From Ophioderma brevispina (lineage: Eukaryota; Echinodermata; Ophiuroidea; Amphilepidida; Ophiodermatidae): a stretch of DNA of 64,000 nt. Where the stretch lies: assembly GCA_023653785.1 (NCBI GenBank), contig JAMKCH010005384.1:62001-126000 (forward strand). Reading direction: 5' to 3'. Positions 11,500-24,078 of this stretch are shown one piece after another (position 1 is the stretch's first letter; each line of letters starts with the position of its first letter). A program made the translations under genes and the position numbers. A model generated the notes under the pieces. It searched no databases. It was not told the DNA's origin and saw only the letters and a list, made by a program, of their open reading frames with translations.

Positions 11500-12830
11500 C
11501 CCCAAAATGCCGGAACATTGAAGCGGCAAGCCCAAGTCAAAACCTTCAACATCGATCAGGGAACCCAAGACGCCTTCAAATCTTTGTCTCCAGAATTTGG
11601 TCAAGGGATCTACAGGCTGGACTACTAACTAAAGACCCCCCAAAAAGTAACGCAGCATGTATAAATACCCCCATACGTTACAAACCATTGGTCTATGCAC
11701 GAAAACATAAATAGCGGAGCGGCCGAGCCTTGAAAAGTGCTCTAGTTTTCGAGTTACCCCTCCCCACCGTACAACAAAACACAACCACCTTTTATTTGAA
11801 GGACAAATATATAAGATTTAAGAAAATGATGGTTGTGGTTGAAATATATGGTGGCAGGGATGATTTCTATGCCGAAAATTAAATTTGGGCTGCAAGTTAA
11901 GCGAAATTATTATTTTTTAATTTTTTTAAGGTAACAATATTACAATCTTATTTTTATGGTATCATTTTTGTTATTGATATAGGTTTTATACATTGCATAA
12001 AGAGTTCAGGTAATACTCGTGGTGGTGACATGTGATAAAAAGGATACTTCTTTTAGGAAAAAAGGTGATTTTGGGGCTAAAATTCTAGACCCTTTATATA
12101 TTGTATAAAATAGAAATCTATAATATAAATGTCGAGATTGATAGTATTCACTGATGATTAAATTTGTTGTTGTCTAAGAAATTAATAAATCTTGGTATTC
12201 TTAAGTTTTTAGCCACAAACGTGATTTTTTGACGCCAAAAATCAAACCCCTGCCACCAAAGTTTTTGACCACAACCATAATTTTTTAAATTATTTATTAC
12301 TATCATTTTCGAATAGAAGTGTTTGCGTTTTGTTGTACCGAGGGGAGGGGTTGTCGACAGTCCAAACCGCTCCACTAAAAATTATATCATAGTCTGTCTT
12401 TTTCTGCAAATTTTTGACATCCTTCTTGCTGCTCCATTGTGGATCAATATCACCAACCCCATGTCCGTTTACGTAACAATTTCACATTTTCAAGTTGCAC
12501 CTTAAGACATTTATTACTAAAAGGTTACAATCACAACCATGCATTATAAGTACACACACTTCACGGGAGAACTTGCTCTTCACTGAATGGCAATCAATAT
12601 GGCTATACCTTTATGGCAAACTTTTAAAAAGGGAGAGATTTTCTTATAATGGGTATGGTGTTGGCAATATGATCGCAATGGGGAGAAGGGTATCAAAATT
12701 TACGGAAGAACGCACTATTGATATAATTTTATGTTTTCGTGCTAAAAATACCAATGGTTTGAAACCTATGGGGGTATTTAGACATCTGCGTTACTTTTTT
12801 GGGGGGTCTTATTTTCTTCCTCAGATCTAA
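11500..12830. mobile_element. Nested inverted-repeat element, ~1.3 kb
   Basis: The outer arms pair 11625-11712 with 12735-12820 (CCCCCCAAAAAGTAACGCAG against CTGCGTTACTTTTTTGGGGG, and ACCATTGG(T)CTATGCACGAA against its complement). Inside them, a second imperfect inverted pair spans 11715-12370, with ACAACAAAACACAACCACC against a GTTTGCGTTTTGTTGT region. This inner module recurs inverted at 45180-45880, including the GCGGAGCGGCCGAGCC end. About 350 bases at 12375-12730 have no partner in the left arm and look like a later insertion. There is no transposase frame, so the element is non-autonomous. Confidence 0.65.
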
Positions 12831-12834
12831 AGAA

Positions 12835-13672
12835 TTTCCCTTTTTTGGGATTTTAACTAGGTTTTTAATTGAAATATAGATTTAATTAACAGCATAACTA
12901 TGTCAAATCTGCGGTTGTTTGTAAGCAAGTTGTCATAGTGAACTCGCTAATCGTATAAGCTCGTAAATATCATTGTGGCTTACTCATATAATCACTTTCT
13001 AATAAAAAAATCAGAGAACGTGAATTGGTTCCATTTGGAATCCTTAAATACATTTTACTAGATCATCATCAACATATCAACGTCATCATCATCGCCACCA
13101 CTCGGCGTCGACATCAACCTTTTTTGCACTGGAATTTCTGGCATTTCTTTTACTTTTATAAACAATTCATGATGAATACATTGAGTATTTCCTTATCCAA
13201 AGAACGTTTCCTATCAAAATGGTCTTGCCGCTCTGAGGTCCTATATGGCTTTCAATTCAGTTATTAGTTTTTTTCCGCAATACTTTATATGTTCCTTTCC
13301 TGTTTTCGGTCGCGTCCTGTTTCGCCGAAAATCCCAGGCATCCCAGGTGTTTTCCCCAAAAGAGTCGTTGCCGTGCAGAAATTGGTATATAATTTCAAAT
13401 ATTTGCCGTAAAGGGTTATTTCCCCTCAAAGAAGCGAGGGTGAACGTCTGACATACTTAGGCTAAATCATTTTATACTGAACGAATTCAGATATTAATTA
13501 AAGAGAATCAACAAGGCACATAGTGGATAGCGTAGCGTCTATTACCTATTCCCTAAAGCGAGAATGGTAGTAGTGTCTTATGTGTAGCTCACTACATACA
13601 CGAAAAAGAAACGAAGTGAATGCTCTACCTTTTGAAGGTCCCTCAGTGCTTTTGAAAGCTTTCAATACATCC
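12835..13672. other. No recognised feature
   Basis: Short frames only. A CATCATCATC-rich patch sits at 13065-13100. Confidence 0.45.
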
Positions 13673-13673
13673 C

Positions 13674-13862
13674 GATGTAAAAGGAGATATGGTCCGGTAG
13701 GTGTCATAGTCCGGGCTCCATATCATAGACGACAACGGAAAAAAGCGTGAAACCCATGTTGCGTGAAGAGTCAACTGAATCTATTGCCATATTGTTCACC
13801 ATTGTCCTCGGACTGTGAACCCGGGGGACCATATCTCCTCCACAACGCGACGGTCATTATTG
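13674..13862 (+). repeat. Short TIR-like repeat, partner at window start
   Basis: The ends pair as GGAGATATGGTCCGG and CCGGGGGACCATATCTCC, making a ~190-bp foldback. Its left half (13676-13775) matches positions 1-100 in inverted orientation. It behaves like a small MITE. No coding capacity. Confidence 0.6.
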
Positions 13863-13864
13863 CA

Positions 13865-14300
13865 GCTAGGATTTTATCCAGATTTTATTTGTTGCTTCTT
13901 TTCTAGCTAGTGGACTCATCAGTTTAGTTTCAGTATGCACAAAATGGCTAAACTTACTAAAACGATAAGTCCTTATTATGTTTAGAGGATAGCGTTGGAC
14001 AATAGGACTTAGATGCTTTGTTCTCGTACATTCTGATAATCGGTAATTATTTGACAGTACTATGCTTTATGGGGGCACTATAACACCAAGTCAAGTGGCT
14101 TAATGCTTCCCCCTTCACCTCGACTAGCAGTTCGCGACCCTAAACATTGAATATCTCGGTGAGCAAGGGAGGCACGTGCCCCGGGCGCGCCACACAGCCG
14201 GGCGCTGAAATGAAGTGGGAAAAATAATAATGACCACAAAGAAAAGAATCGCCGTGGTTTTGTGATTGTTGTGCAGGCAGTAGGCCCTATGGTCATGTGT
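13865..14300. other. No recognised feature
   Basis: No partner, exon or RNA gene seen. A GC-richer patch lies at 14160-14210. Confidence 0.4.
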
Positions 14301-14304
14301 TCAA

Positions 14305-14590
14305 GCTAGAGATAACTGAGAGCCCTCCGAAGCACTCAACATGATAAAAACCAGCTTTGGGGGCCTCCCCGCCGGACCTCGCCAGGGGGTAAGTATAGAT
14401 AATATTTTGCTTCATTATAGTGAGATGATACCTTAGAGCTCTCCCAAAGCACTTCAACATATTAAAACCCCCCAACTCCAGGGCTCCGCCCACCCTGCAA
14501 GAACACCACCAGGTGGCAGTATAATAGTTCATTGCTTCATATAAATGAGTGTAACTAAGAGCTTTCTGAAGGCACACAAACATGATACAA
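14305..14590 (+). repeat. ~120-bp minisatellite, about 2.4 units
   Basis: The phrase ACT(G/A)AGAGC or its variant recurs at about 14313, 14431 and 14552. Each is followed by an AAGCAC(T)CAACAT-like block, and the first two by a CC-rich segment with a TTGCTTCAT spacer. The GC-rich segment (CCCCGCCGGACC, then CCACCAGGTGGC) contrasts with the surrounding AT-rich DNA. Confidence 0.75.
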
Positions 14591-14594
14591 CTTT

Positions 14595-15570
14595 TCGATG
14601 TTATCCAATTTTAAGGTCAACGATATGTTATTGCACAGATTCAAGTTTAAATCTCTGGGACAAACACTGAAAATGGACGTGAACACAGCTGTATGGAGGT
14701 CCCAACGAATAAAAGCAGGGTGAAGCCTAGGTTAAAAGGTATTGCTCTGACAGGTGCATGCTTAGGCTGGGATTCTAAGGTCGTCAGACTTCCAATGCCA
14801 CTGCTAGTGCAGTGAAGTGAGTGAATTTCTCAATTGTTTAGTCACTTCCGCTTGCCACTAGTAATCGATTTACGACAGGTCCACCCAGGTCATGCAGGGT
14901 CACAGTTACAGTACATGCAGTGAACTGTGCGAAGGATTGCAGTAAAAATTGGTCCGCATGCACCCCAACTGCTCTGATGCTAACCAGTTAAAATTATTTT
15001 TAACTTTGTTGCAATACTGCATCACAAATACCGCGAATATTAAAGTGCGTATAGCGTGCAACCGAGCATACGTGCATACAGCGAACGTGCCATTACCGCG
15101 CAATAATGGCAATTCCGCGGGGAAAAAAAATGAATATGGGGGGAGGAGGAAGCATGTAAATATTATACGGTCAAACTAAGCGAGAAGATGACAAGAATGG
15201 ATAGTGTTAATTTTGGTGGCCAGGAAATTCGTTTTGCAAGCTATTCACCGCATGTACTGCATTGCAATGCGATGCATCATACTGCAGTACTATGATGCAG
15301 TCTTCGCTTGCACTGCGTTGTGGAAATGAGGGCATACTAAAAGCCATGACAAGTAACGATTTTGGTAGGATGCAATTGCACATGCATGCAGTGAGTAGAA
15401 CGGACCTTAACACCTTCAACTGTATGTCGCTTGATGCATGGGGAATACCTGCAACAAAACATGTTTAAATTGATATGAAAATCAAATTTAATAATTATAG
15501 GCAGGCCTCATTTTAACCAGTAGCTAGAGGTGATTGCAGTATGGGTTCCTTTCATTACGAGTCTTATCAA
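14595..15570. other. No recognised feature
   Basis: Several short overlapping frames on both strands, none with a motif. Dense GCATG/TGCAT words near 15245-15310 and 15370-15395 give local palindromes but no clear element. Confidence 0.4.
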
Positions 15571-16494
15571 TAGCAGGGGATGTAGTTTGTAAGGAGTGTG
15601 CGGCTTCCGGATAAAATGTGAAAATTTTTGCACAAAGTACTTTAGGCATTGATAATCAATACAATGATGGATAAGCACTTGCCAACCCCCCTTAATGGCC
15701 CCCGCTTGGGTTTTAAGGTTATACAGGGTCAAAATTTAAAATGTTCTGAATGTTTTTTTAAAAAGCACACCATGGTGCTTGTTTGTCTGGTAACAGGGAT
15801 TCAAAAAAAAGTATAGTTTACATTATATACTCATATATAGATCCCTGTCATCTGATTGGTTAAAAGTGGAGGCCTAAATTCAACTAGACTTCAAGATTGA
15901 AACCAAAAAATTGACTATTCCCTGGGAGAGAGAGCAGGCATCGCCTTCATGACCTATACTGGACCCTCTTCACCACATAGAGACTCTGTACGACAGATCC
16001 ATCCGTATTATGAGTGTCCATATTGTGTGGGTACGAGATGAATACAGCGCGACTCACGGGTTTACTAAATTTCTGTGTGTGTAGGCAGACGCAATCGCTT
16101 TTAGAAATTTTGTTTCCCACATTCGCACCCACAAGTGTGGAACTAACCGGTAACAAAAAACAAAACACGACAAGCGACGAAATGGCTGAATCGCAGCACG
16201 CTTTAAGCATTGTAGATAACGAAGGTTTAAAGGACTCATCGACGCAGCTGATAGTGCTTATACACCGGAAGGAAAAACGCCGTCGATGAATCGATATTCG
16301 AGGATTATTTGACAGCGGGTGACGCCAATCTGCAGGCCGTGGAAAGGTATGCCGAATTCGGAGTTCGATATGACTGCTCGGTAAATTCGACGCATCTTGC
16401 CGACAGAAGAATGGCACTGTGTATAGCAAAAGTCGATATTGATGGCGATCAGTTGGACTCCAACGTCACTTCCTCAACACAAGGAAATTTGATA

Positions 16495-17460
16495 TCATAT
16501 GGGTCTTGAAGATTTTGCTAATTCTTCACGAGTTTCCAAGTGTTTATCAGCAACCCTGAAACAGCAGGTAGGTAAGGGTGTTGTAAAGCACAAAGATCCC
16601 ATATCGCCAGAAGACATGGCCTTAATCAAGAGTCACTGGATTTGAATGATCTCACAAGTCTAAAGGACAAGGTGTTCCTGGATATTATGCTGGACTTTTG
16701 CAATCGTGGCAGGGAGAAATTACGAGACATGACGCAGTGTGAAATTGAAATTCATGAGCAAGGGGAAGAAAAATGATAATCCACTCTGAGAGATACCCTC
16801 ACAAAAAATCGTGGGGAAGACACGAGAAAAAAGCCAAGGAGGTTATTATGATGCAAACCGGAGGTACGCGTTGCCTGTTTCGTCTTCCTGTTCTAGGTGG
16901 AAAAGCTTAATCCAGCATGCCAGTGGTTTGGAACAAAAACCGAGGGTCGGTATATGGAAAGTCATGAGTCACCGTGGTCATTGGAATGTCTTTCGGGAAG
17001 AATACCCTCGGAGACAAGATGAAATCCATATCATCATGAGCTGGTACACGGTTGTACACAAATCGTTGCCTACGGGCGACTAGTTGCACTACTTGAATCA
17101 GCGGATTCAAAAGATCGCGACATTCATGGACAGTGTCTGGGCACCACTCCGCGCAAGCAAAAATTACTATGCTAGCCAGTGAGGCAAAGAAGGGAGAGAA
17201 AGCAATGTGTCAAACAATAGCAATAAACCATTAATCGACAATCAGAAGCAACCTCCTGCGAACTTCCTTCCTTCTACATCTGCTGCTAACAATTAGTGAG
17301 TACGATAAGGAACTGCTGACAATTGAGCTGATACTGCAAGGAATTAAACCAAATTCTCCTGGAACCGTTGACGGTTGCATGTGAACATCACCAACAACAA
17401 GCAGCCAAATGGCAGAAAACAAACAAACCACATTCAACTTCCAAGGCCCTGTGTGGTAAA
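16495..17460 (+). pseudogene. Crypton-like tyrosine recombinase (KIAA1958/DUF3504 type), decayed
   Basis: The family consists of tyrosine recombinases related to Crypton transposases, which cut and join DNA. Here the protein is readable only by switching frames. First comes GLEDFANSSRVSKCLSATLK followed by KGVVKHKDPISPEDMALI (about 16500-16630). Next is LKDKVFLDIMLDFCNRGREK (about 16660-16720), which aligns with the NKVWFELMLYICRRGRENLR segment of the 50-kb copy. Then follow GKNTLGDKMKSIS and YTNRCLRATS (about 16990-17080), equivalent to the TNHSIRAT catalytic block, with the key His replaced by Arg. A TTFNFQG-like C-terminus lies near 17430. Several stops and frameshifts separate these pieces, so it cannot make an active enzyme. 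The upstream frames 16014-16289 and 16259-16509 are open, but I could not align them confidently to the family. It sits inside a family-1 TIR element. Confidence 0.8.
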
Positions 17461-17711
17461 TATCTACAACAAGTAGAAATGGCCAAAAACTTTGTAAAGC
17501 TGGTATATGTTGTCCTTGCGGACTTGTTTTCTGACATCAAAAAAGTTGAATACACACAGCAATTGAAGATGCTTTTTCTGTCGGACTTTTTAAAAAATGT
17601 TGCCATGGCATGAACCGTGACCTTTTGAAATTTGTTACTGTTCGCGGTTTTTTGCTGTTTAATTTTGGATTGTTAAATTGGAACACTGGAAGTTGGATCC
17701 TGGAGAATTCG

Positions 17712-17717
17712 GTAAGT
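17712..17717 (+). other. Donor-like GTAAGT downstream of recombinase fossil
   Basis: A consensus 5' splice-site sequence (CG|GTAAGT) follows the fossil's 3' segment, which contains AAATTGGAACACTGGAAGTT. The 50-kb recombinase has the same arrangement (TTATTGGAACTTG, then AG|GTAAGT at 51938). Whether it is used for splicing is unknown. Confidence 0.45.
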
Positions 17718-17867
17718 TACACTAAATTGTTGTTACTTAAACCAGGGCCTACACATATTAGGCCCTATGTTAAAGAATAGTGCTTAGAATTTCTTTTAAC
17801 CAATCAGATGACAGAATATTAGATATTCGGTAATAAAACAAATATGGACCGCTTTTGTTATTAGGCC

Positions 17868-17975
17868 TGTTGAAAACTATAGGCCTCGGTGATCTCGAAA
17901 CCATACTAGCCCCTCGGCTTCGCCTCGGGGCCATGGTAGGTTTCGAGGATCCACCTTGGGGCTATAGTTTCAACA
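17868..17975. repeat. Palindrome with CTCGG-CTTCG-CCTCG centre
   Basis: The outer arms TGTTGAAAACTATAGGCC and GGGGCTATAGTTTCAACA pair, as do the inner arms CTCGAAACCATACTAGCCCC and its complement-like partner, closing on CCCCTCGGCTTCGCCTCGGG. The arms are about 50 nt. The CpG-rich centre stands out from the AT-rich surroundings. It lies about 150 bp after the GTAAGT site and about 20 bp before the family-1 element resumes. Confidence 0.85.
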
Positions 17976-18724
17976 TTGCCCTCATAGCAGTCAATTGGTA
18001 TAATATATATTACTTATAGTTCCGGAGTTATGAGGTAAAAACTGTAAAAATGGTGAAAAAAGTCAATTTTGATGTGTACAGGGTCAAAAGTTAAAGTTGC
18101 TTTGATTCAGTTAATATGTGGTGCAATTGTTTCGAGCTTACAAAGATTGAAATAAGGAATAGGTTGCCTATCTGTTATGCTTAGTTTTCACGTTCTACAA
18201 CAAAATGGTTCACAGGTCAATAGAATCCAATAGCTTGCCAATAGCTGGTGAGAGCTTTTGACTTTATTCGCCACTTCATTTTGGTAATCATCCAGGACAG
18301 TAAGTAGTCAAAACTATTCCTATATTCATTATATGAGTACCAACAATTTGAACCCACATTACAAAAATGAGGGGCAAACTTTTAATTTTGGGACCCTGTA
18401 CAACCAAAATGACTTTTTTTACAGTTTTACAGTTGTTACCCCATTATTCCTAAATATAAGTACAGGTGTAAAATATACCTTTATGGAATCCGTGACCAGA
18501 CCGAATCATGGGTATGTGCTTTTCAACACAATCGGAACATTTTAAGAAATTTTACCCCTGGGTAACTTGGAATCCAAGCTGAGGGCCATGAAAGGGGTGT
18601 GCGAGTGGCTTCCTCAAAATTTTTTTTGATAATACCTGTATAAAGTACTTTTGTACCAAATTCAGCCACACTTTTATCCGGATTTGCACACTCGTATAAG
18701 ATCTCTTCACTACAGTCCCCCATT

Positions 18725-20048
18725 ATAAGTTATTTGTAAAAGAAAACTACCGAGCAATTATCATCTTCAAGAAAGAAGGCTTCGAATGAGTAAAAGCAAC
18801 AGTTGCCGAGTTTTATTTTGAGGCAGTAGGTGGGTAAGTCTGATCTGCGCACAAAATAGCCTAAAAGGATTTAAAATACAAAATTGCCTATGGACTAGTG
18901 ATGAAGATCATGCGATATCCTTTGATATTTCAAAGCCTGCATACGAATCCACTTCAAAGTATTAGGTCATAACATGTTACTTTTGGTGCTCGAGGAACGA
19001 TTAAATACACATGAGTAGATTTGCTTTTGCTTCAAATCTAACTCCCAGTCCTCAAAACATTGGATACCCATCTAAAGTCCTGATACGAGTAGTTCTGACA
19101 GCGTCTTGAATTCTGGAAAAATCTTAACTAGGCAACATGTTGTCCAAAAAAAAAAAAAAACAAAAACGAAAATAGGGTCACATTGTGTTTTGTAATTATA
19201 ATAACGTACTCAATTAAAACAGGACAGGTAGGCTCTTTTGAAAGCGGTTGTGAATTATATTCAAAGCGCTATGAATGGCATTCAAAGCGCACGTGCTCAA
19301 AGCAGCTTTGCATTAGAAATTTGAATAAAAAGGTTGTTTAAGTTGATCAGTGCAGCGAAAAAATCATCTGAAGTATGTTTCACGTAATACGTTGTACTCT
19401 TCTATACCATATCTACCGAAACCCAAATATGCTGCAATCGGATATCCAGCTACATTATTACACTGTTTAGGTGTTTTTCTAATATTGAAATAAGGAGCCA
19501 GATATATAGTACAAAATATCACAAATTGGGCTGACATAGGCCAACCTAAAAACTATCGGAGCGATATTGGCAAAGACCAAACTATCGTACCAATGTTGAC
19601 AAAGAACATTGGGGTAACGCATTTATGCCGAATGCCTAATATCGGACCAACGTCTGGATGCCTACCAAGGGTTAACGTTGGAACAATATTGACGATATAT
19701 ACATTGGTTTATAAATATCAGCAATATGATGTTAGTTCAATACTAGCGCATTGTTCAATTTACCAATTTCTTGATTCGAGCGCATCAATTTTTACTTATG
19801 GTTCATTAGAAGACAATGCTATTTACACAAAAAGTATCCATAAGCTACTTTGTCGTCCGTAAATTCCTGCCCTATTATTAAGAGAATTTTAGAATACATA
19901 AAATACTAAAGACACCGGTTCCGGGACTGGTTCAGTTGATATAAAATTGCCATTTCTTGAGGTAAGTAGATTACGAAACGGTAGTATAATTTAAATGCGC
20001 GCTTATTTTGCGAGTATGGTTGGGTGTGTGCATACATCTGTATAATTC
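18725..20048. other. No recognised feature
   Basis: An A-run occurs at 19147-19160. Only short frames are present. No element boundary or exon could be supported. Confidence 0.45.
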
Positions 20049-20050
20049 TA

Positions 20051-21272
20051 CACACACTGTACAAAAGTATTGCAACATGCAGAAAAAGACTTCATAATCA
20101 CAAAATGATTTCAAAATTGTACCAGCGGTTCTTTAAGGTGCGTGTTCCGATCGTCTTTGGGACCCCCCTGATTTACCCGGAAGTAGTATCGATTTTGATA
20201 TCAGATGAAAGGCCGTATTTTTCTCATTGTCGTCCTGGAATATGAGCCCTCAAATTCATTTCATTCCCAAGATATAAACAAAAAACCGCCGTTTTAGTGG
20301 TTAACCATCAATATTAACACAGTATTGAATAGGGCTTTGGAACATGCATTATTGCGTCTACCATCAAAACCGGAAGTTTGTTTCCCACGGTACTTGATGG
20401 GGTGTATGTGCAAGTGCCAGGCCCTCATATCAAGTAGAGAACACAATACACATAAATCGGAACATGCACCTTTAACCAGCAATGGCGCATTGAATGTCAA
20501 AGTTGTGTTTTTCAAACAAATGTTCTTTCCCAAAATCCTACAGTGCGAAAACATTTTGATTTGAATGCCATGTTCCCTAACTATGGCGGATTAAAAGAGC
20601 TGGTGATCGATAGTTTGCCGATTGCACCCCAGAAGGAATACAGACATAGGAACGCCACAAAATGACTAAAAAATGGCCGCTAAATGAATTGTACGGGTTT
20701 GTTAGGATTTACTCTAATGTTTACGGGAGAAAAGTGCGGTGCTAAAAAAATCGGAAATTTGAGAAATCCTCATAGCAAATCGAATGATAAATCACGTGGT
20801 TTGCACAAAATCAAGTCTGAATACTTATTCACATTCCATGACAAAGAGTATAATGTCAACGGTATGATTAAAAAGTTCTTTTCAAGTTACCACTTTCTTG
20901 CAATTCAATTTCCCGAGTCCAACAGCGATTGACTTGCTCTCATCTTCCATTGACTTTATCTCATTTCCAGTCCACACAAGCACTGCACTTTTCTCCCGTA
21001 ACATTTAAAGTAAACCCCAGCAATTCATTTAGTGGCTATTTTGGAATCATTTGTGTCTGTATTCCTTTTGGGGGAAAATTGGCAAGCTATCGGTCGTAGC
21101 TCTTTTAATCCGCCATATTTAGGGAACATGGCAATCAAAACAAAATATTGTTCGCACTCTAGGATTCTGGGGAGTGACATCTGTTTGAAAAAAAAAATCA
21201 CGGTACAATTTGAACTAATTTTGTGATTAGGAAATTTTGTCTGCATGTTGCAATACTTTTGTCCAGTGTGTG
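20051..21272. mobile_element. Tc1/mariner-like TIR element, 1.22 kb, TA-flanked
   Basis: The termini CACACACTG(T/G)ACAAAAGTAT-TGCAACATGCAG are near-perfect inverted repeats, flanked on both sides by TA, as expected for Tc1/mariner elements. A second long inverted segment pairs 20510-20720 with 20980-21185 (for example TTTACGGGAGAAAAGTGC against GCACTTTTCTCCCGTAA). The left arm has about 390 bases (roughly 20122-20508) that the right arm lacks. No transposase frame is visible, so it is non-autonomous. Confidence 0.85.
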
Positions 21273-21274
21273 TA

Positions 21275-24074
21275 TGTGGTGTGTTGGAGTTGGTGTTCGC
21301 AAGCGCTTGAGAATATAATTATTTAATACGAACTTCACCGTAATGGATGGATGAAAGGATGCCTGAACATAAGAAGTTTTATGAGATTTGTCTCATTGTA
21401 ACATTTCTCCAGAGTTTGACATACACCCCAAAAGGCATCTCTGAAATCAAATCCATTTTTACCCCGTATTCCAAATAAAAAAACGTATTACTTGGTGTGC
21501 CGCCGCTTTTCCAAAGATGTAAAGTGAAATAGTCAATGCTCCCCGTCACATACCTCACAGACGACGACGACTTTCTTAACATTATCAATGTCAAACATTG
21601 ACCTCGAGCCAATATAGGGGTTTCAGACAGCACGAAAAACCGAATAATCCGCCCCAAGGAGGTATTATAGCATGCCATCAAAACTCATCTATACAGGATG
21701 GTGCACTTAATACCAAACGTAGGTACGCACGCAGAAATCGGTGTTAATTATAGAATGTGTAATTCAACCGTAATGCATATATCCCGAAGTCAAAGAGCTG
21801 TTTTTCTTGATTCAATAATCAGATCTAGTTCGGAAATTCAAACTGTAGGTTCCTTTGGAAGCGACTGGTTTACATCACCAGCACCTTTTTTATACTCGGA
21901 GGATACTGACTATACGAGAACCCGTATTGTACTTCTTATGCATTTTAAAGGGGAACTAAATTGTCAAATTGATTATAGAAAGGTATTTTGCCAAACCCCC
22001 TCAAAAAACAAAACAAAACAAACACGAATGTACAATGAAGCAAAGATCAATGAACGAAACGCATAAAGGATAGGTGGTGTCAACGAAACTTCTCAAAACA
22101 AATTGATAAAATTTGCAAACAAATAACAGACGTGGGCTACGTGACAAGACAACGGTTTCTCGCAGAAAAAAAAAATTGTTTGATTTCAGAAAATTCCAAG
22201 ATGTATTTATACGACCTTCGTTTCGGCGTCTCTCAACCCTGGACTCCACTTACTTCGTTCTACCATGGACAGTACTAGACTGCACATACAAGGTGAGTAA
22301 GAAGCTGAACCCTGATTGTGTCGCCCATTTTGCGTATTTAAGTGTACATGCGTCTTCGATGGAAGGCTTATTTTATTAGATTTGACTCCGGAGAGAAAAA
22401 TTAAGAAAGGTTAATGGGAGATATGTGTGTATTAGACCAAACCAGAACGTCTGAGCATCAGAGGATACCGGGTTGTAGGAGCAACTGATGTTATGTTCAT
22501 CATTTTTGGTTGACTTCCCTGCCCGGCTTGTCTGTCAGCCCAGGGCTAGTCACATCATTCATTGTGTGTTTGGCATGCTTTTTGAAAAGCATGCAGGAAT
22601 TACTTCCCATAATTGATATTGAATGTGTTTACCTGGTACCTGCAAAGGATATGCAAAGATATGCAAAAGACTGTAGCTTTGTATCGGTTCATCCCTTGTA
22701 TCGGTCCTCCTTTTTTTACCAAATGCCCTAGACTCTTCCCAACCCCATAATGGTTGTTACAGCTCCTTACTCCTTGGCTCGTTATGGCCCATTTATTTGA
22801 CAACCGGGTGCGAACTGCGATGTTTACCTTCTTTGCTTCAGTTTGAGGAACCGCTTGCCAAATAGAAGTTCCCAAACATGCGCCAAGCTGACAGCTTTTG
22901 TAAGATATTTCGTAATTGGCCTGGGCTATTGCGTTGGGTCTCGCTTATCTTTGAGATGTTCAACCTGACTCCTGGGCATGCAGTGAGGCTTCATAGCTTG
23001 TTATGTTGTAGTCCTTCATTATGAGGGAAACCTTTCTGACACGTTACGGGATGATCACTAGCCCTTTGTTATAGAAATTTCTGCAAACTTACATCTGGGA
23101 CGAATATGCCTATACATGTAGAGAGATAGGAATCACAAATACACCGTTCAGGTGTGCATTGGCCAGATTTTTACAAAAAGAACATTAACAATTTCAGAAA
23201 CCTGAAATGAACTTCTCAAACTTAATGCCAAAACTGCACCCGAAATACATCAAAGAAAATAATAAATTTCTGGAGTTCTATCATCAATTTTGTAGGACTA
23301 GTTTGAGGATAAAGTAGGTGTACAGGTTTCCGAATCTGGCAACCTTTAACATTTGTTTTTCATTTAGGAATAGTAACTGCAAAATTTATAGCTTTGATTT
23401 GTAACATTTCTTGTGTTACATTGAAGAATAAATGTGTAAAACAGCACGAGGAATTATAAAAATGTAGACTACTAGTATACGTGAAGCAGGGAGATTCATA
23501 TTCCTCTTATATAGTATATTAGTCTGAGCTAACATGACAGGTGTTAAAAGTACCGTTATTTCACAGGCTTCTTTATTTTGAACATGAACAGTATCATTAC
23601 AGAATATTTTCACCAGAAGTATGCAATGGACAAGCTTAGGCACATATACCTTGCAGTAAATAATGGCAAAAGAACAATAAAAATGTTTTTTGAATATGGT
23701 TTTACATTATTTTACTGCCTACTTGCAATCTGAATGCATCCTCAAATCAAGAACTTTACGGATAAAACAGTCTAAACTCAACTTGATAATATTTTTAATG
23801 TTATTAAACCGGTTTAAACTGAAGGGTGTATTTGTATGTTTGTACATGGTACCCCCTGGTATCAAGAAATGTCCCTTTGAAAGCAAAGAAAATATATCAA
23901 ATTTGTAAAATTACAAGCATTCACCAACAGTGCATATTAATATACGAAGATTTCTAACAGTGCAGTTTTCTTGAAGCTTTGTTTCTTGTTAGTCCAACGG
24001 TAGACCCATAGGACCGTGCATACATGCATATGACCTGCACAGGAGTCTACAGTGGAGTATGTGTTCTTGAAAGA
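21275..24074. other. No recognised feature; one 122-codon frame
   Basis: The frame 21698-22066 (+) begins with ATG and encodes 122 residues with no known motif. Its C-terminus is Lys/Asn-rich and low in complexity. Overlapping short frames at 22001-22379 also lack motifs. A TGCAAAGGATATGCAAAGAT micro-duplication occurs near 22645. Nothing can be supported as a gene. Confidence 0.35.
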
Positions 24075-24078
24075 TTAA

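Larger units (their letters stand above)
15840..17998 (+). mobile_element. 2.2-kb insertion carrying a decayed tyrosine recombinase
   Basis: Comparison with the intact family-1 copy places an insertion between about 15840 and 17998, in a TATA-rich spot. Near its ends is a perfect 21-bp inverted repeat, TGTCATCTGATTGGTTAAAA (preceded by C) at 15845-15865 and its complement at 17794-17814. Between the right repeat and the junction lies a palindrome (17868-17975). The content is the recombinase fossil plus a short 3' segment ending in a donor-like GTAAGT. The exact insertion ends and any target duplication are unclear because the flanks are low-complexity TA. Confidence 0.7.
15574..18722 (+). 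mobile_element. TIR element, family 1, copy 1 (split by insertion)
   Basis: The left part (15574-15840) and right part (about 17999-18722) together match the uninterrupted family-1 element at 25360-26656. They share AGTGTGCGGCTTCCGGATAA, GCACAAAGTACTTTAGGC, AACCCCC(C)TTAATGG(C/A)CCC and, on the right, AAACTGTAAAAATGGTGAAA and GGTCAATAGAATCCAATAGC. The right terminus (CTTCACTACAGTCCCCCATT) is the inverse of a GGGGGACTGTAGTGAAG-type left terminus. The arms are long inverted repeats, so the whole is a foldback transposon. It has no coding sequence. The interruption carries a tyrosine recombinase fossil. Confidence 0.85.

Noticed and set aside
19147..19160. A-run as a retroposon poly(A) tail
   Set aside because: No upstream LINE, SINE or processed-gene sequence could be recognised.
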